Shown here: positions 1 through 8,059 of the stretch, piece by piece
Layout: each line of letters starts with the position of its first letter
Position numbering within the stretch: the first letter of the stretch is position 1
Assembly: GCF_025398735.1 (NCBI RefSeq)
Contig: NZ_CP104694.1
Location: forward strand, 361,501 to 425,500
Origin: Tahibacter amnicola
GTDB taxonomy: Bacteria; Pseudomonadota; Gammaproteobacteria; Xanthomonadales; Rhodanobacteraceae
Reading direction: 5' to 3'
DNA length: 64,000 bases
The notes under the pieces: model-generated
Seen by the model: the letters and a program-made list of their open reading frames with translations, nothing else
What the model was told of the DNA's origin: nothing
Databases searched by the model: none
Position numbers and translations under genes: made by a program

Positions 1-747
1 GACATTGTCGATCGCGTTCGGGTTGCTGCCCGGTACCTTGGCGTCCACACGCATATCGACTTCGGCCTGTCCGGTGGTGAGGATGAAGATCACCGGCGTG
101 GACAGGCCGCGCAGATTGACCGTGACATTGCCGTAGCTGGCCAGGGTCATCGGTTCGAGCGTGAGGATGTTGGTGTTCTGCGACTCCTCGCTCGCTTCCT
201 TTCCGCCGCCGCCGCGCGCGTCGCGGAACTTGTCCAGATTGAGCGACACACTGTCGATGTACCAGGGATTGCCGGCGGTATCGCTGAAGACGATGGAGCT
301 GAGCTGGCCGCGCGACAGGCGCACCACGGGCGGACTGACGCCCGGATCCAGGTTGACCATGAGCGTGCGCGTCACCGGATTGGGCGGCGTGACGTAGGGG
401 GTCGCCCGCTCGCGTTGGCGCTGCTCGTTGAGACGCTTGAGCTTTTCCCATTGCTCGGGGGTGAGTTGCAGCTCTTCGATGGTGTTGAGGGTGTCTTCGG
501 TGATCTCGCCGGGCGAGGGCCGCGGCAGGACGATTTCCGCGGGCGCGGCAACCTGCTGGCCCAGTCCGCCCGGCGGCGGCATGGGTGGTGCCGGTACGGC
601 GGCGGCCGGCGGCGCCGCGGCCGGTGCCTGCGCGGGTGCAGCGCCGGCGGCTGCCGCGACGGGCACCAGGGGAACCGGGGTATCGGACGGCTGCGCGGAC
701 GCCGACAACACGACGCAACAGCCAAGGATCAGCGCGAGCGATTTCAT
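1..747 (-). CDS. dotH: DotH/IcmK-like T4BSS outer-membrane core protein (3' end cut by window edge)
   Basis: The 249 visible residues begin with a signal peptide (MKSLALILGCCVVLSASA), then an Ala/Pro-rich stretch to about residue 75 and a conserved region with PYVTPPNPVTRT, LSRGQLSSIVFSD and NPWYIDS. This is the DotH/IcmK/TraN signature. In the family, DotH assembles with DotC, DotD and DotG into the outer-membrane core of type IVB secretion systems. The start codon overlaps the stop of the upstream dotI in a TAATG, so the two are translationally coupled. The C-terminal part, including the end of the ring-forming region, lies beyond the left edge. Confidence 0.88.
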   Translation of the reverse strand, partial: MKSLALILGCCVVLSASAQPSDTPVPLVPVAAAAGAAPAQAPAAAPPAAAVPAPPMPPPGGLGQQVAAPAEIVLPRPSPGEITEDTLNTIEELQLTPEQWEKLKRLNEQRQRERATPYVTPPNPVTRTLMVNLDPGVSPPVVRLSRGQLSSIVFSDTAGNPWYIDSVSLNLDKFRDARGGGGKEASEESQNTNILTLEPMTLASYGNVTVNLRGLSTPVIFILTTGQAEVDMRVDAKVPGSNPNAIDNV

Positions 748-1469
748 TAGGATCCCGATAAGTTGGCCGACAGGACCGTCGACTCGGTAGCGATGCCTTT
801 GACGTTCAGGGCGGACGGCGCTACCTGCACGACGGTGACCTGGGCCAGGAAGTCCTTGCGGACCTTGGTGTCTCTTTCCGAGCCGCTGTAGAACTCGATC
901 GCGATCGGCACCGCAACGATCCAGAAGCGCTGCGCGCCGCGCCGGCCTTCCTGCTCGATCTGCGGCACCTTGGTGGCCATGGCGCGCAGGATGTAGCGGC
1001 CCTTGATGACGCGCTCGAGATTGCCTGACTGGTCCAGCGACGCCAGGTACTGCGCCCGCCCGTTCTCGGTGTAACGGCTGCTGGCGACGCGATTGATCGA
1101 CTCGCGGTAATTGACGTAGTCGTAGGTATTGCTTTCCAGAACGGTATCTTTTGCAAAATCCGCAATGGTCGCTGGCGTCACGCGCGGTTCGGAGTCGGGG
1201 GTGATTTCGCAGACGGCCGTGGCATCGGTCGTGGCGATGTAGCGGTACTTGGGGAACAGCCAGATGCCGCCGGCGATGGTGACGGCGTTGAGTGCCGCGA
1301 GCGTGCCCACCGCCGCCCACACGCGCAGGTTGGTGCGCTTTAGGGTGCGGTTGTCCTCGTGCAGGCGATGCACTTCGCGCAGCACGGCCGCGCCTTCGCC
1401 GCTTTCGATCAGGATCCCCTCGTCGGGGGCGTCAGCGGTGGCCGGCGTTTCTGTGTCGTTACTCGACAT
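747..1469 (-). CDS. dotI: DotI/IcmL-like T4BSS inner-membrane protein
   Basis: A 240-residue protein with an acidic cytoplasmic N-terminus, one membrane segment at about residues 48-71 and a periplasmic domain opening with FPKYRYIATTD and VCEI. These features are typical of DotI/IcmL/TraM. In the family, DotI forms an inner-membrane complex with the shorter DotJ at the base of the secretion channel. It is slightly longer than the Legionella protein (about 212 residues). It sits between a DotJ-like gene (11-base overlap) and dotH (TAATG overlap), the usual grouping in this system class. Confidence 0.9.
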   Translation of the reverse strand: MSSNDTETPATADAPDEGILIESGEGAAVLREVHRLHEDNRTLKRTNLRVWAAVGTLAALNAVTIAGGIWLFPKYRYIATTDATAVCEITPDSEPRVTPATIADFAKDTVLESNTYDYVNYRESINRVASSRYTENGRAQYLASLDQSGNLERVIKGRYILRAMATKVPQIEQEGRRGAQRFWIVAVPIAIEFYSGSERDTKVRKDFLAQVTVVQVAPSALNVKGIATESTVLSANLSGS

Positions 1470-1725
1470 TCCGTATCTGCCCCGTATTGCCGTCGTAGAA
1501 ACAGACGTTGGTCGTTCCGTCCAGAACGATGCCGTTCTCGAAGTTGGTTCCCCACAGCACCTTCGCGACGCCGCCCACTGCCGTCACCAGCATGATGAAA
1601 ACAGCGACTTCCCCGGCTCGCGCCGTCTTGGCCAGGAGGCGGTTGTAGCGTCGCAACGCACGTACGTCGGTTTCGTAGCGCGAGCTGCGACGTCCCCACG
1701 TGGTGTCCGAATCGATCACGTCCAT
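1459..1725 (-). CDS. DotJ/IcmM-like short membrane protein
   Basis: An 88-residue protein with one membrane segment at about residues 40-57 and a short tail ending near CFYDGNTGQIRNVE. Size (Legionella DotJ is about 94 residues), topology and position directly upstream of dotI point to the DotJ/IcmM partner of DotI. The sequence alone would not prove it. The ATG at 1725 is preferred because GAGG lies six bases upstream. A longer frame reaches 1827, but that would put the start inside a good promoter. It is the first gene of the leftward dotJ-dotI-dotH operon. Confidence 0.6.
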   Translation of the reverse strand: MDVIDSDTTWGRRSSRYETDVRALRRYNRLLAKTARAGEVAVFIMLVTAVGGVAKVLWGTNFENGIVLDGTTNVCFYDGNTGQIRNVE

Positions 1726-2230
1726 CCCTTTCCCTCGCATTCTTTCGCAAGCGTCAGAATTCTGCAATAGCGAAATTCTGTCGTTTAGTGAAGGCGGATT
1801 GTAGACGAGCGCGCTTTGCGATGTCATTACGGGCGTGACGGGCAGCCCTACCGCGGCTATCTAGCGATTTATGCGATTGAAATCTCAATATTCGAGACTG
1901 TCGGAAGCGACCGTAGCGCGTCGCCGCAGTGACACTCCCTCTGCCCCAACCGGGCGCCACAATGGGTTGTTGTGGCCTTCACCGGGCCGCCGCACTGCCG
2001 TACCCCCGTCAACGCGGCTGCGGCCATTGCGTTGACCACGGCAGACGCCGTGACTGGCACAACACCTCGCCGCCGGGCGCTGTTCGACGTATAGCTATGA
2101 ATTCGTTAATTATTCTTCAGGAGCGTGATGCGTGCGACGTTTTCGAAGAATTTTCGCACCACACTCGCATTGTTGTGATATTGTCGAGTTCTCAAAACTT
2201 TGTCGTCCTTCAAACCTGAGGACTTTATCG
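1726..2230. other. Divergent intergenic region between the two T4BSS operons
   Basis: About 500 bases without a convincing gene separate the leftward dotJ operon from the rightward dotD operon. Besides the leftward promoter at 1798-1827 it has two AATTCTG copies (near 1757 and 1774) and an A/T-richer stretch at 2095-2215 just before dotD, presumably the rightward promoter region. I could not pick clear -35/-10 boxes for dotD. Confidence 0.4.
1798..1827 (-). promoter_or_regulatory. Sigma70-like promoter for the dotJ-dotI-dotH operon
   Basis: Read leftward, ATGACA (1827-1822, five of six matches to TTGACA) is followed by an 18-base spacer and TACAAT (1803-1798, five of six matches to TATAAT). 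It lies about 70 bases upstream of the chosen start at 1725. Predicted by eye only. Confidence 0.45.
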
Positions 2231-2682
2231 ATGCGGGTATCAGTAGTCTTGGCGGCGACGGCACTGGCCCTGGGGGATGCGCCTCGCGTGCGCCGCGCCC
2301 GGCGGGCAACGACACCGAGGCCTTCGCCTCACGCCTGATCGCCGACCGGGTGGATATCGCCGCCCAGGCGCAGCGCGACTACGTCGCCTGGGTAGCCGAG
2401 GAAAAGCGCGATTCGCAGCACCGGTTCGAGTCGATCGACACCGACGCGATTGACGTCGACTACATCGGACGGCCGGTGGAGCTGCTGCGCGCCTTCGCGC
2501 GTCGCTACGGCCTGCGGTTCGTGACGCTGGGCCACGAAGACGACCTGCGCGTGGTGAATGTGCGGATGGGCAGCACCACGCCGATGGAAGTGATCCGCAA
2601 CGTCAGTCGCCAGATCTCGCCCTATGCCGAGGTGATGGTGGATCGTGACGATCGCGTGCTGCGCCTGGTCTTCAAGGGTTGA
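2231..2682 (+). CDS. dotD: DotD-like T4BSS outer-membrane lipoprotein, apparent frameshift near the N-terminus
   Basis: The C-terminal 130 residues resemble DotD/TraH, with a secretin N0-like fold region (IDVDYIGRPVELLRAFARRY, then VNVRMGSTTPMEVIRNV). The first ATG with a good ribosome site (GAGGA eight bases upstream) is at 2231 and reads MRVSVVLAATALALG, then leaves frame at the five-G run 2272-2276. Adding one G gives LALGGCAS, a clean lipobox with Cys17, and a 150-residue lipoprotein. In the family, DotD is a lipoprotein that recruits DotH to the outer membrane. It heads the dotD-dotC-dotB-icmT-dotM chain. The shift is probably a sequencing error, though a real mutation is possible. Confidence 0.82.
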
Positions 2683-2686
2683 CGCC

Positions 2687-3493
2687 ATGCCGGTCGACAC
2701 CGCACTGATGACGCTGGCCGACGTGGAACGCCTGTACGAACGGCCGGGCTACGTCGAGATGATGGCCGAGTACAACGAGGCGCAGCAGGCGCGCCAGCGT
2801 GCCATTCGCGACACCGCGCTGGCCGCCGGCCTCAAGGCCGGACTGATCTGGCAATTGGGAAATGTGGAACGTTCCGTCGCACGCCGCGAGCGCGACTTCG
2901 ACACGATCTACGATTTCGGCTACCTGCTGCTGCACAGCCGCGTGGTGCCGCCGGTCGTCACCGAGGCGCGCGACCTTTATCACCAGGAAGGCGAGCTGAC
3001 CCTGCGCCTTTCCGGCATCAACTACACCATTCACCGCCAGGCGCGCTTCGCCTCGGCGGCGCCGACCTGGCGCGAGTACCTGTCGTTTCCCAAGCCCGGC
3101 AAGCCCACGCCGTCTTCCGGCGTGCGCCCGCGGACCAAATCCGAGAAGGCCGCCTGGCAGGCCGGCGCCCGCGCCGGCTGGGAACAGGGCGTGGAGCAGG
3201 CCAACGTGATGCTGCAGTACGCGCTGGATCGCCTCAACCGTGACTTCACCGGCATGCTGCGCTTCCATCACCTGGTGGCGGAGGGCCGCGTGACCATGCC
3301 CATCATCGCCAGCGACGACATCGCGCTTACGGGCGATGCGCGCAATCTCGTCCTGGACGAGACGATTCTACGCATCACCGTTCCGTCAGCCTTCGTCAGC
3401 GACATGACCCAGTGGCAGACCTGGATCCGCCCGACGGTCGGCAGCGCGACGGAAGCCGCAGCACCGGGCCCGTCCGGAGGCGTGCGTGATTGA
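2687..3493 (+). CDS. dotC: DotC-like T4BSS core protein lacking a visible lipobox
   Basis: A 268-residue protein with the DotC/TraI look: LRLSGINYTIHRQARF, TWREYLSFP, then GWEQGVEQANVMLQ and DFTGMLRFHHLV. Family members are outer-membrane lipoproteins acting with DotD and DotH. Here the ATG at 2687, four bases after the dotD stop, gives MPVDTALMTLADVERLYE with neither signal peptide nor lipobox. The in-frame upstream extension (from 2645) also lacks one and would overlap dotD. Either the N-terminus is mis-sequenced or this protein reaches the periplasm differently. Its last codons overlap the GTG start of dotB. Confidence 0.85.
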   Translation: MPVDTALMTLADVERLYERPGYVEMMAEYNEAQQARQRAIRDTALAAGLKAGLIWQLGNVERSVARRERDFDTIYDFGYLLLHSRVVPPVVTEARDLYHQEGELTLRLSGINYTIHRQARFASAAPTWREYLSFPKPGKPTPSSGVRPRTKSEKAAWQAGARAGWEQGVEQANVMLQYALDRLNRDFTGMLRFHHLVAEGRVTMPIIASDDIALTGDARNLVLDETILRITVPSAFVSDMTQWQTWIRPTVGSATEAAAPGPSGGVRD

Positions 3494-4670
3494 TCACGAC
3501 GACGTCGCGCCGGCGACGCGGTTGCCAAAGCTCGAATGGGTCACGCGCTACCAGGATCCCTTCCGCTTCAACCACGCCGACAACTTCAAGGATCTGATCC
3601 TCGAAACGCAGGCGCACGGCGTCAGCGACGTCTTCATTTCGCCGAACCGGCCCATTGCCGTCCTCAAGAGCGGCGTGCTGCACGCCATCACGCACCGCAT
3701 TCTCGACACGGGCGAGGTCGGCGCAATCCTCAAGTGGGCGGTCGGGCGCGATACGGCCGTGACGGATATCCTGGCCGGACGTCCGGCGAACGGACGTTAC
3801 GAGGTCTACGACCCGGAGCGCATCGATTCCCGCGGCGCCCGCGTGCGCTACGGCTACCGCGTCAATGCCTCGCCGGTGCAGGCGTGGGGCGGTTCGTCGG
3901 CGCAGATCGTCCTGCGCGCGATTCCCTTCAACGTGCCGACCTACGACACGCTCGGTCTTACCGAGGAGATCGTGCGCGCCGCGACGCCACGCGACGGCAT
4001 TGTCTACGTGGCCGGCGCGACCGGCTCGGGCAAGACGACCACCTTCGCCGCGATCATTCGCTACATTCTGGAAAACGACACGCCGATCAAGGGCAACCTG
4101 ATCACGCACGAGGAGCCGATCGAGTTCACCTACGACGAGGTGCCGAGTGCCCATTCGATCATCGTGCAGTCGCAGATCCCGACGCATTTTTCCGATTTCT
4201 ATTCGGCCAACCGCGAGGCGATGCGGCGCAAGCCCGGCCTGATCCTGATCGGCGAAATGCGCGACGAACAGACCATTCGCGCGGCGATCGAGGCCTCGCT
4301 GACCGGTCACCCGGTGTTCGGCACGGTGCACGCGATCAATGTCGCGGCGGTGATGCGGCGCCTGATCAGCCGCTTCCCCGAAACCGAGCGTGCGACGGCG
4401 ATCTTCGACATCGTCGAGACAGCCCGTTTCATCATGGCGCAGAAGCTGGTGCGCTCGACCAGCGGCGGGCTGGTCGCCGCGCGCGAGTATCTCGTGCTCG
4501 ATGCTTCGATGCGCGCCCAGCTGAGCGACCTGAACCAGATGGGCAAGGTCACCAGCGCCATCGAAGACCTGGTCGAAACGCGCGGCCACAGTTTCCGCCG
4601 CGAAGCGCGGCGCCTGCTCGAAGCGGGCCTCATCGACGAGGCCGTGGCACGCGAGCTGTCGCACCACTGA
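3486..4670 (+). CDS. dotB: DotB/TraJ-like secretion ATPase
   Basis: A 394-residue PilT/VirB11-type ATPase with a Walker A GATGSGKT at residues 177-184, an Asp-box region around HEEPIEFTYDE, a Walker B-like LIGEMRD at 254-260 and a His box GHPVFGTVHA near 273-282. DotB is the hexameric cytoplasmic ATPase that powers type IVB secretion; Legionella DotB has about 377 residues. The start is a GTG overlapping the dotC stop by eight bases. Context (dotC before, icmT after) identifies it as DotB rather than the pilus-retraction ATPase PilT. Confidence 0.92.
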   Translation: MIDHDDVAPATRLPKLEWVTRYQDPFRFNHADNFKDLILETQAHGVSDVFISPNRPIAVLKSGVLHAITHRILDTGEVGAILKWAVGRDTAVTDILAGRPANGRYEVYDPERIDSRGARVRYGYRVNASPVQAWGGSSAQIVLRAIPFNVPTYDTLGLTEEIVRAATPRDGIVYVAGATGSGKTTTFAAIIRYILENDTPIKGNLITHEEPIEFTYDEVPSAHSIIVQSQIPTHFSDFYSANREAMRRKPGLILIGEMRDEQTIRAAIEASLTGHPVFGTVHAINVAAVMRRLISRFPETERATAIFDIVETARFIMAQKLVRSTSGGLVAAREYLVLDASMRAQLSDLNQMGKVTSAIEDLVETRGHSFRREARRLLEAGLIDEAVARELSHH

Positions 4671-4691
4671 CGATCCTGCCGGAGGACATGC

Positions 4692-4955
4692 ATGTCACAA
4701 GGTCGTTATCACTGGAGCAACTGCGCCGTACCGGCGCGCTTCGTACGGATTCACGCCATCGGCTGCCTGCCGTGGCTGCTGTTGCTGGTCCGGGCCAGCT
4801 GGTACACGTTCTATTTTGCGATCGCCTTGACCGCGGCGCTGATCTACATCGAGATCATCAAGAAGATGACCCTCGGCGCGTTCTTCCGCTCGATCGTGGT
4901 CACCCTCACCGGCCGCGTGCGTCCGACCATCTCGCTGCACCGGGATTTGCCATGA
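4692..4955 (+). CDS. icmT: IcmT/TraK-like small inner-membrane protein
   Basis: An 87-residue protein, nearly the length of Legionella IcmT (86), with HWSNCAVPARFV at the start, a membrane region at about residues 25-53 and a basic C-terminal tail. IcmT/TraK proteins are small essential components of type IVB systems. GGAGG at 4681-4685 lies six bases before the ATG at 4692, which favours this start over the out-of-frame ATG at 4688. Its stop overlaps the dotM start as ATGA. Confidence 0.85.
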   Translation: MSQGRYHWSNCAVPARFVRIHAIGCLPWLLLLVRASWYTFYFAIALTAALIYIEIIKKMTLGAFFRSIVVTLTGRVRPTISLHRDLP

Positions 4956-6205
4956 GCGGCGCCCCGTCCGCGACCACACACAAACCCGCCAGCGGCGACG
5001 GTGCGCTGTGGGCGGCGATCGTCACGCCGGTCATCGCCTATTTCGGCGTCGGCATGCTGTGGGGTGGTTTCCACACGGCCATCGCGACAGCCTATGCCTA
5101 TCTGCGCTACGCGGAACTGTGGCTGGTCTACGCCGCCGGCAAGTACCTGCCCTGGCCCGGGCTCCGGTCGGCGCACGACTGGGTCGACGCCCGCTGCGCG
5201 CCGGACGGGCTGGTCGGACCCTGCCAGCGCGATTTCTCGACGGTGCCCTGGGAAGAGATCAGCGCGTCGTCGCAGACGATGAATCTGATCCTTCTGGCGG
5301 TGCTGCTGGCGCTGTGCGTGCGCTGGTTCCTGCGCGCCAACCGCACCCATCCCAAGTTCACCCTGACCCGGCGCCATTCCGTCAGTTCGCTGGTCAAGGA
5401 AGTGTCAGGGCTGTACCCGCATCTGCGCCTGTTCGGCAAGCTCGATCTGGTGGAACAGCCGCTGGACCATCCGGTGTTTGGCATGTCGCTGACCTCGCGG
5501 CAGTTCGCTTTCCAGCATCGCCTTATCGCCGGCTGGCGTCTGCAGGGCAATGAACGCGTGCCCACGCTCGACCGCGTCCGCGCTGCCGCCGTGCTCCGCG
5601 AGCAACTGGGCGCGCTGTGGCGCGACACGCAGCGCCTGACGCCGGCCGAGACGCTGGTGCTGGCCATCGCCCTGCCGCGCGCCGCCGCGACCGACCCGAA
5701 CATGGACGATGCGCAGTTCGAAACCGCCATTGCCGACAGCGACGCCCTGGTGCGCTGGTGCTGGGACCAGTTCCGTGCGCCGGAGAGCGAGGCAGACATG
5801 GCATCGGCCCTGCGGCCGGCCATCGACCTCACCGCTGCGCGGGCGTTGATCGAGAAGTACCGCCGTTCGCCCGCCGTGGCACCCCTGTTCCAGCGGCACG
5901 CCTACGTCCGCACGATCCTCTGCGCGGCGCTGACCCAGGCACGGCGGCTGGGCGTGCTGCCGCCGGCGGAGATGCGCTGGCTGCGCTTCTTTGATCGCCC
6001 GGTGTGGTACGTCGTCGAGAGTGTCGGCCGGCAGGCCAGTTTTGCCGAAGCCGCCGGGGTGCAGTGTCACTACTTCTACGAATCGCGCGCCCACGAGGCC
6101 CTGGTGCAGCCGCAACTGGGCAAGGCCGTTGATGCACTGGAGCACGCCATTTCCCACTATCGCTATTCGGCCACCGACCAGGCCGCCTATGGAGCGGCGC
6201 CATGA
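4952..6205 (+). CDS. dotM: DotM/IcmP/TrbA-like coupling-complex protein
   Basis: A 417-residue protein with two N-terminal membrane segments (about residues 20-40 and 110-127) and a large cytoplasmic domain including EVSGLYPHLRLFGKLDL, MSLTSRQFAFQHRLIAGW and FYESRAHEALVQPQ. This matches DotM/IcmP and TrbA. In Legionella, DotM partners DotL in the type IV coupling complex and helps recruit substrates. The DotL partner is not in the window. It is coupled by ATGA overlaps both to icmT and to the downstream thiol oxidoreductase. Confidence 0.87.
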   Translation: MSGAPSATTHKPASGDGALWAAIVTPVIAYFGVGMLWGGFHTAIATAYAYLRYAELWLVYAAGKYLPWPGLRSAHDWVDARCAPDGLVGPCQRDFSTVPWEEISASSQTMNLILLAVLLALCVRWFLRANRTHPKFTLTRRHSVSSLVKEVSGLYPHLRLFGKLDLVEQPLDHPVFGMSLTSRQFAFQHRLIAGWRLQGNERVPTLDRVRAAAVLREQLGALWRDTQRLTPAETLVLAIALPRAAATDPNMDDAQFETAIADSDALVRWCWDQFRAPESEADMASALRPAIDLTAARALIEKYRRSPAVAPLFQRHAYVRTILCAALTQARRLGVLPPAEMRWLRFFDRPVWYVVESVGRQASFAEAAGVQCHYFYESRAHEALVQPQLGKAVDALEHAISHYRYSATDQAAYGAAP

Positions 6206-7137
6206 GTCCGGCCACGGACATCACGCGAGGCCGGCAACGCATCACGCGCCGGCTGCGCTGCCTGCTGGGCGCGCTCCTGGTCGGCGTCATCACCCTGCCC
6301 GCCGCCGCCGCGGAGAAGAAGCCGCCGGCCCCGGCGGCGCCTGCTACGGAAGACGTGGCTGCGCTGGTCGGCCGCTACGGCACGATCCTCGGCAAGGAGC
6401 CCGCCGGTGTCGGCGGCCTCACCGCATGGACCGTCTCCAAGAATGGCCAGCGCATGGTGCTGTATACAACGCCACCCTCGGACCAGCCGGTGGCGGTGAT
6501 GGCCGGCATTCTGTGGGACGCGCGGACCGGCCGAAACATCTCGGATGACCTGGTCAAGCACAGCGCGGCGCTGAAGGAAACACCGCCAAGCGTCGCCAGC
6601 CTGTTCACCCCGCCCCTGCGACCGGTGCCGGCGATGGACGGCACGTACACGGGCGACATTCCCGAGTCGATGAAGACCGTCGAGTCACTGGCGGGCGTGA
6701 AGGAAGGCAAGGGCGCCGTCGGCGACCGCGTGTTCATCGTGGTCGACCCGCGCTGCCCCTACTGCCAGGAAACCTACCGCAAGACCCGCAAGCACGTGGC
6801 AGCGGGTGCATCGATCACCTGGATTCCCGTGCTGGCACTGGGTGATGCGGACAAGGGCCTGCCGCTGGCGGCCAGCCTGCTGCAGAGCAAGGACGCCGGC
6901 ATCCTGGGCAAGGTTCTGGGCGAGAAGGCGGCGGTCAAGACCGAGGCGAGTGCCGCGACCATCGAGGAGTTGCGCCGCTCGCTCGCGTTCCTGTTTGCCG
7001 CCTTCGAACAGAACGGTTCGGGCAAGGCTGGCGTGCCCGCCGCCTTTTTCCTGGATCACCGCACCGGCAAGCCACGCATGCTGACCGGCCTGTCGGAAGA
7101 CGCCGTGCTTGAAGATATTTTTGGAGCTATCCACTAA
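6202..7137 (+). CDS. Periplasmic DsbC/DsbG-like thiol oxidoreductase in the T4BSS operon
   Basis: A 311-residue protein with a secretory N-terminus (basic to residue 19, hydrophobic 20-32, cleavage after about Ala37) and a thioredoxin-fold CPYC at residues 185-188, followed by a cis-proline region GVPAAFF and DHRTGKP. The N-terminal half (60-165) would correspond to the DsbC dimerisation part. A disulfide isomerase or oxidase role in folding periplasmic secretion-system proteins is likely, because it is embedded in the operon by ATGA overlap with dotM and a one-base overlap with the next gene. The Cys-containing secreted proteins at 30.8-34.6 kb are plausible clients. Confidence 0.78.
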   Translation: MSPATDITRGRQRITRRLRCLLGALLVGVITLPAAAAEKKPPAPAAPATEDVAALVGRYGTILGKEPAGVGGLTAWTVSKNGQRMVLYTTPPSDQPVAVMAGILWDARTGRNISDDLVKHSAALKETPPSVASLFTPPLRPVPAMDGTYTGDIPESMKTVESLAGVKEGKGAVGDRVFIVVDPRCPYCQETYRKTRKHVAAGASITWIPVLALGDADKGLPLAASLLQSKDAGILGKVLGEKAAVKTEASAATIEELRRSLAFLFAAFEQNGSGKAGVPAAFFLDHRTGKPRMLTGLSEDAVLEDIFGAIH

Positions 7138-7841
7138 TGGCCAAGAAGCGCTTTGTATTCGCCCCGCAGATCACGATCACCGGTTCGATCACGGCGATGA
7201 TCGTCGCCTTCGACGCCGCATCCGACGATGACACCCGGAAGGAACCCCGCCTGGTGCGCGTGCCGTCCCAGTACCGGTCGCTGGCGGTGCGCTGCCGCGG
7301 CTTTGACACGGTTGCCCAGAGCAGCGGCCGCGTCGAAGGCACGATCGAGCTGCTGGTCCATCCGGAAGAAGGCGAGCCCCAGGAGCCGATCGTGCTGGCG
7401 GACGTTTCGCTGCCGGAGATGCCGGACCTGCGCGCCCAGGTCGAAGCGGGTACGACCCGGGCCTGGTCGCGCGCGCTGCAGGATTTCTGCCGCGGCCTGG
7501 GCAGCGGCGAAGCACCCGCCTACGCCGCCCTGCCGGCCGCCGTTCATGCGCGCGCCCTGCCACCGGTGGAGCCGCGGGGCTCGGGACTGAAGATGGCCGG
7601 CGTCACGGTGGCCGGCATTGTGGTCGCCATCGCGGCCATTGCCGCGGTGCGTAACCGCGCCCCGGAAGTACCACCCGGCCCGCCGGAGACCCTGGCTGCG
7701 CGCACCCTGCTCGCCGATCCGGCCACGCTCGACAGCTCGATTGCGCTGACCCAGCAGACCCTCAAGAGCATGGGCCTGGACCCCGGGACAGCGGCGGACA
7801 TGGCGTGCCTGGCGGCGCCGCCTGTACCGAAACCCGAGTAA
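7137..7841 (+). CDS. Unknown single-pass membrane protein, last gene of the dotD operon
   Basis: A 234-residue protein not recognised. Residues 1-145 look like a soluble beta-rich domain (FAPQITITGSITAMIVAFD, RVPSQYRSLAVRCRGFDT). One membrane segment lies at about 152-172, followed by a Pro-rich linker and a short C-terminal domain. With no signal peptide, the N-terminal domain is probably cytoplasmic. It starts on the last base of the preceding stop codon and is followed by a strong inverted repeat, so it appears to end the operon. An accessory role in secretion is inferred from position only. Confidence 0.6.
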   Translation: MAKKRFVFAPQITITGSITAMIVAFDAASDDDTRKEPRLVRVPSQYRSLAVRCRGFDTVAQSSGRVEGTIELLVHPEEGEPQEPIVLADVSLPEMPDLRAQVEAGTTRAWSRALQDFCRGLGSGEAPAYAALPAAVHARALPPVEPRGSGLKMAGVTVAGIVVAIAAIAAVRNRAPEVPPGPPETLAARTLLADPATLDSSIALTQQTLKSMGLDPGTAADMACLAAPPVPKPE

Positions 7842-7865
7842 TCCGTTACCCTTTTTGATGACAGT

Positions 7866-7902
7866 GGACCATTGCCGCGGGCGGAGCCTGCGGCGATGGT
7901 CC
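7866..7902 (+). terminator. Stem-loop after the dotD operon
   Basis: A 13-base inverted repeat, GGACCATTGCCGC / GCGGCGATGGTCC (one A:G-type mismatch), with an 11-base loop lies 24 bases after the stop of the last operon gene. No clear T-run follows, so it could be a transcript-stabilising hairpin or a Rho-assisted end rather than a classical intrinsic terminator. Confidence 0.45.
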
Positions 7903-8059
7903 GTGCTTTCACGCCCTGCGGGGCAGGGGGCTTCCGCGGCAGTTCCCGCGGCTTCGGCCATTGGTGAGCCATCTATGGCTCCAATCGCGCTTTGACAATC
8001 GACGGGCATCGGGCTCGTGCGTCCCGCGCTGCATCACGTGGAAACAGCAAGAATCAGCC

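Noticed and set aside
3486-4670. PilT pilus-retraction ATPase
   Set aside because: Sequence is PilT-like in the ATPase core, but the dotC/icmT context and extended N-terminus fit DotB better.
3536-6205. An 889-codon open frame spanning dotB to dotM
   Set aside because: Only its last 417 codons are DotM; the first part is an out-of-frame reading of dotB and icmT in GC-rich DNA.
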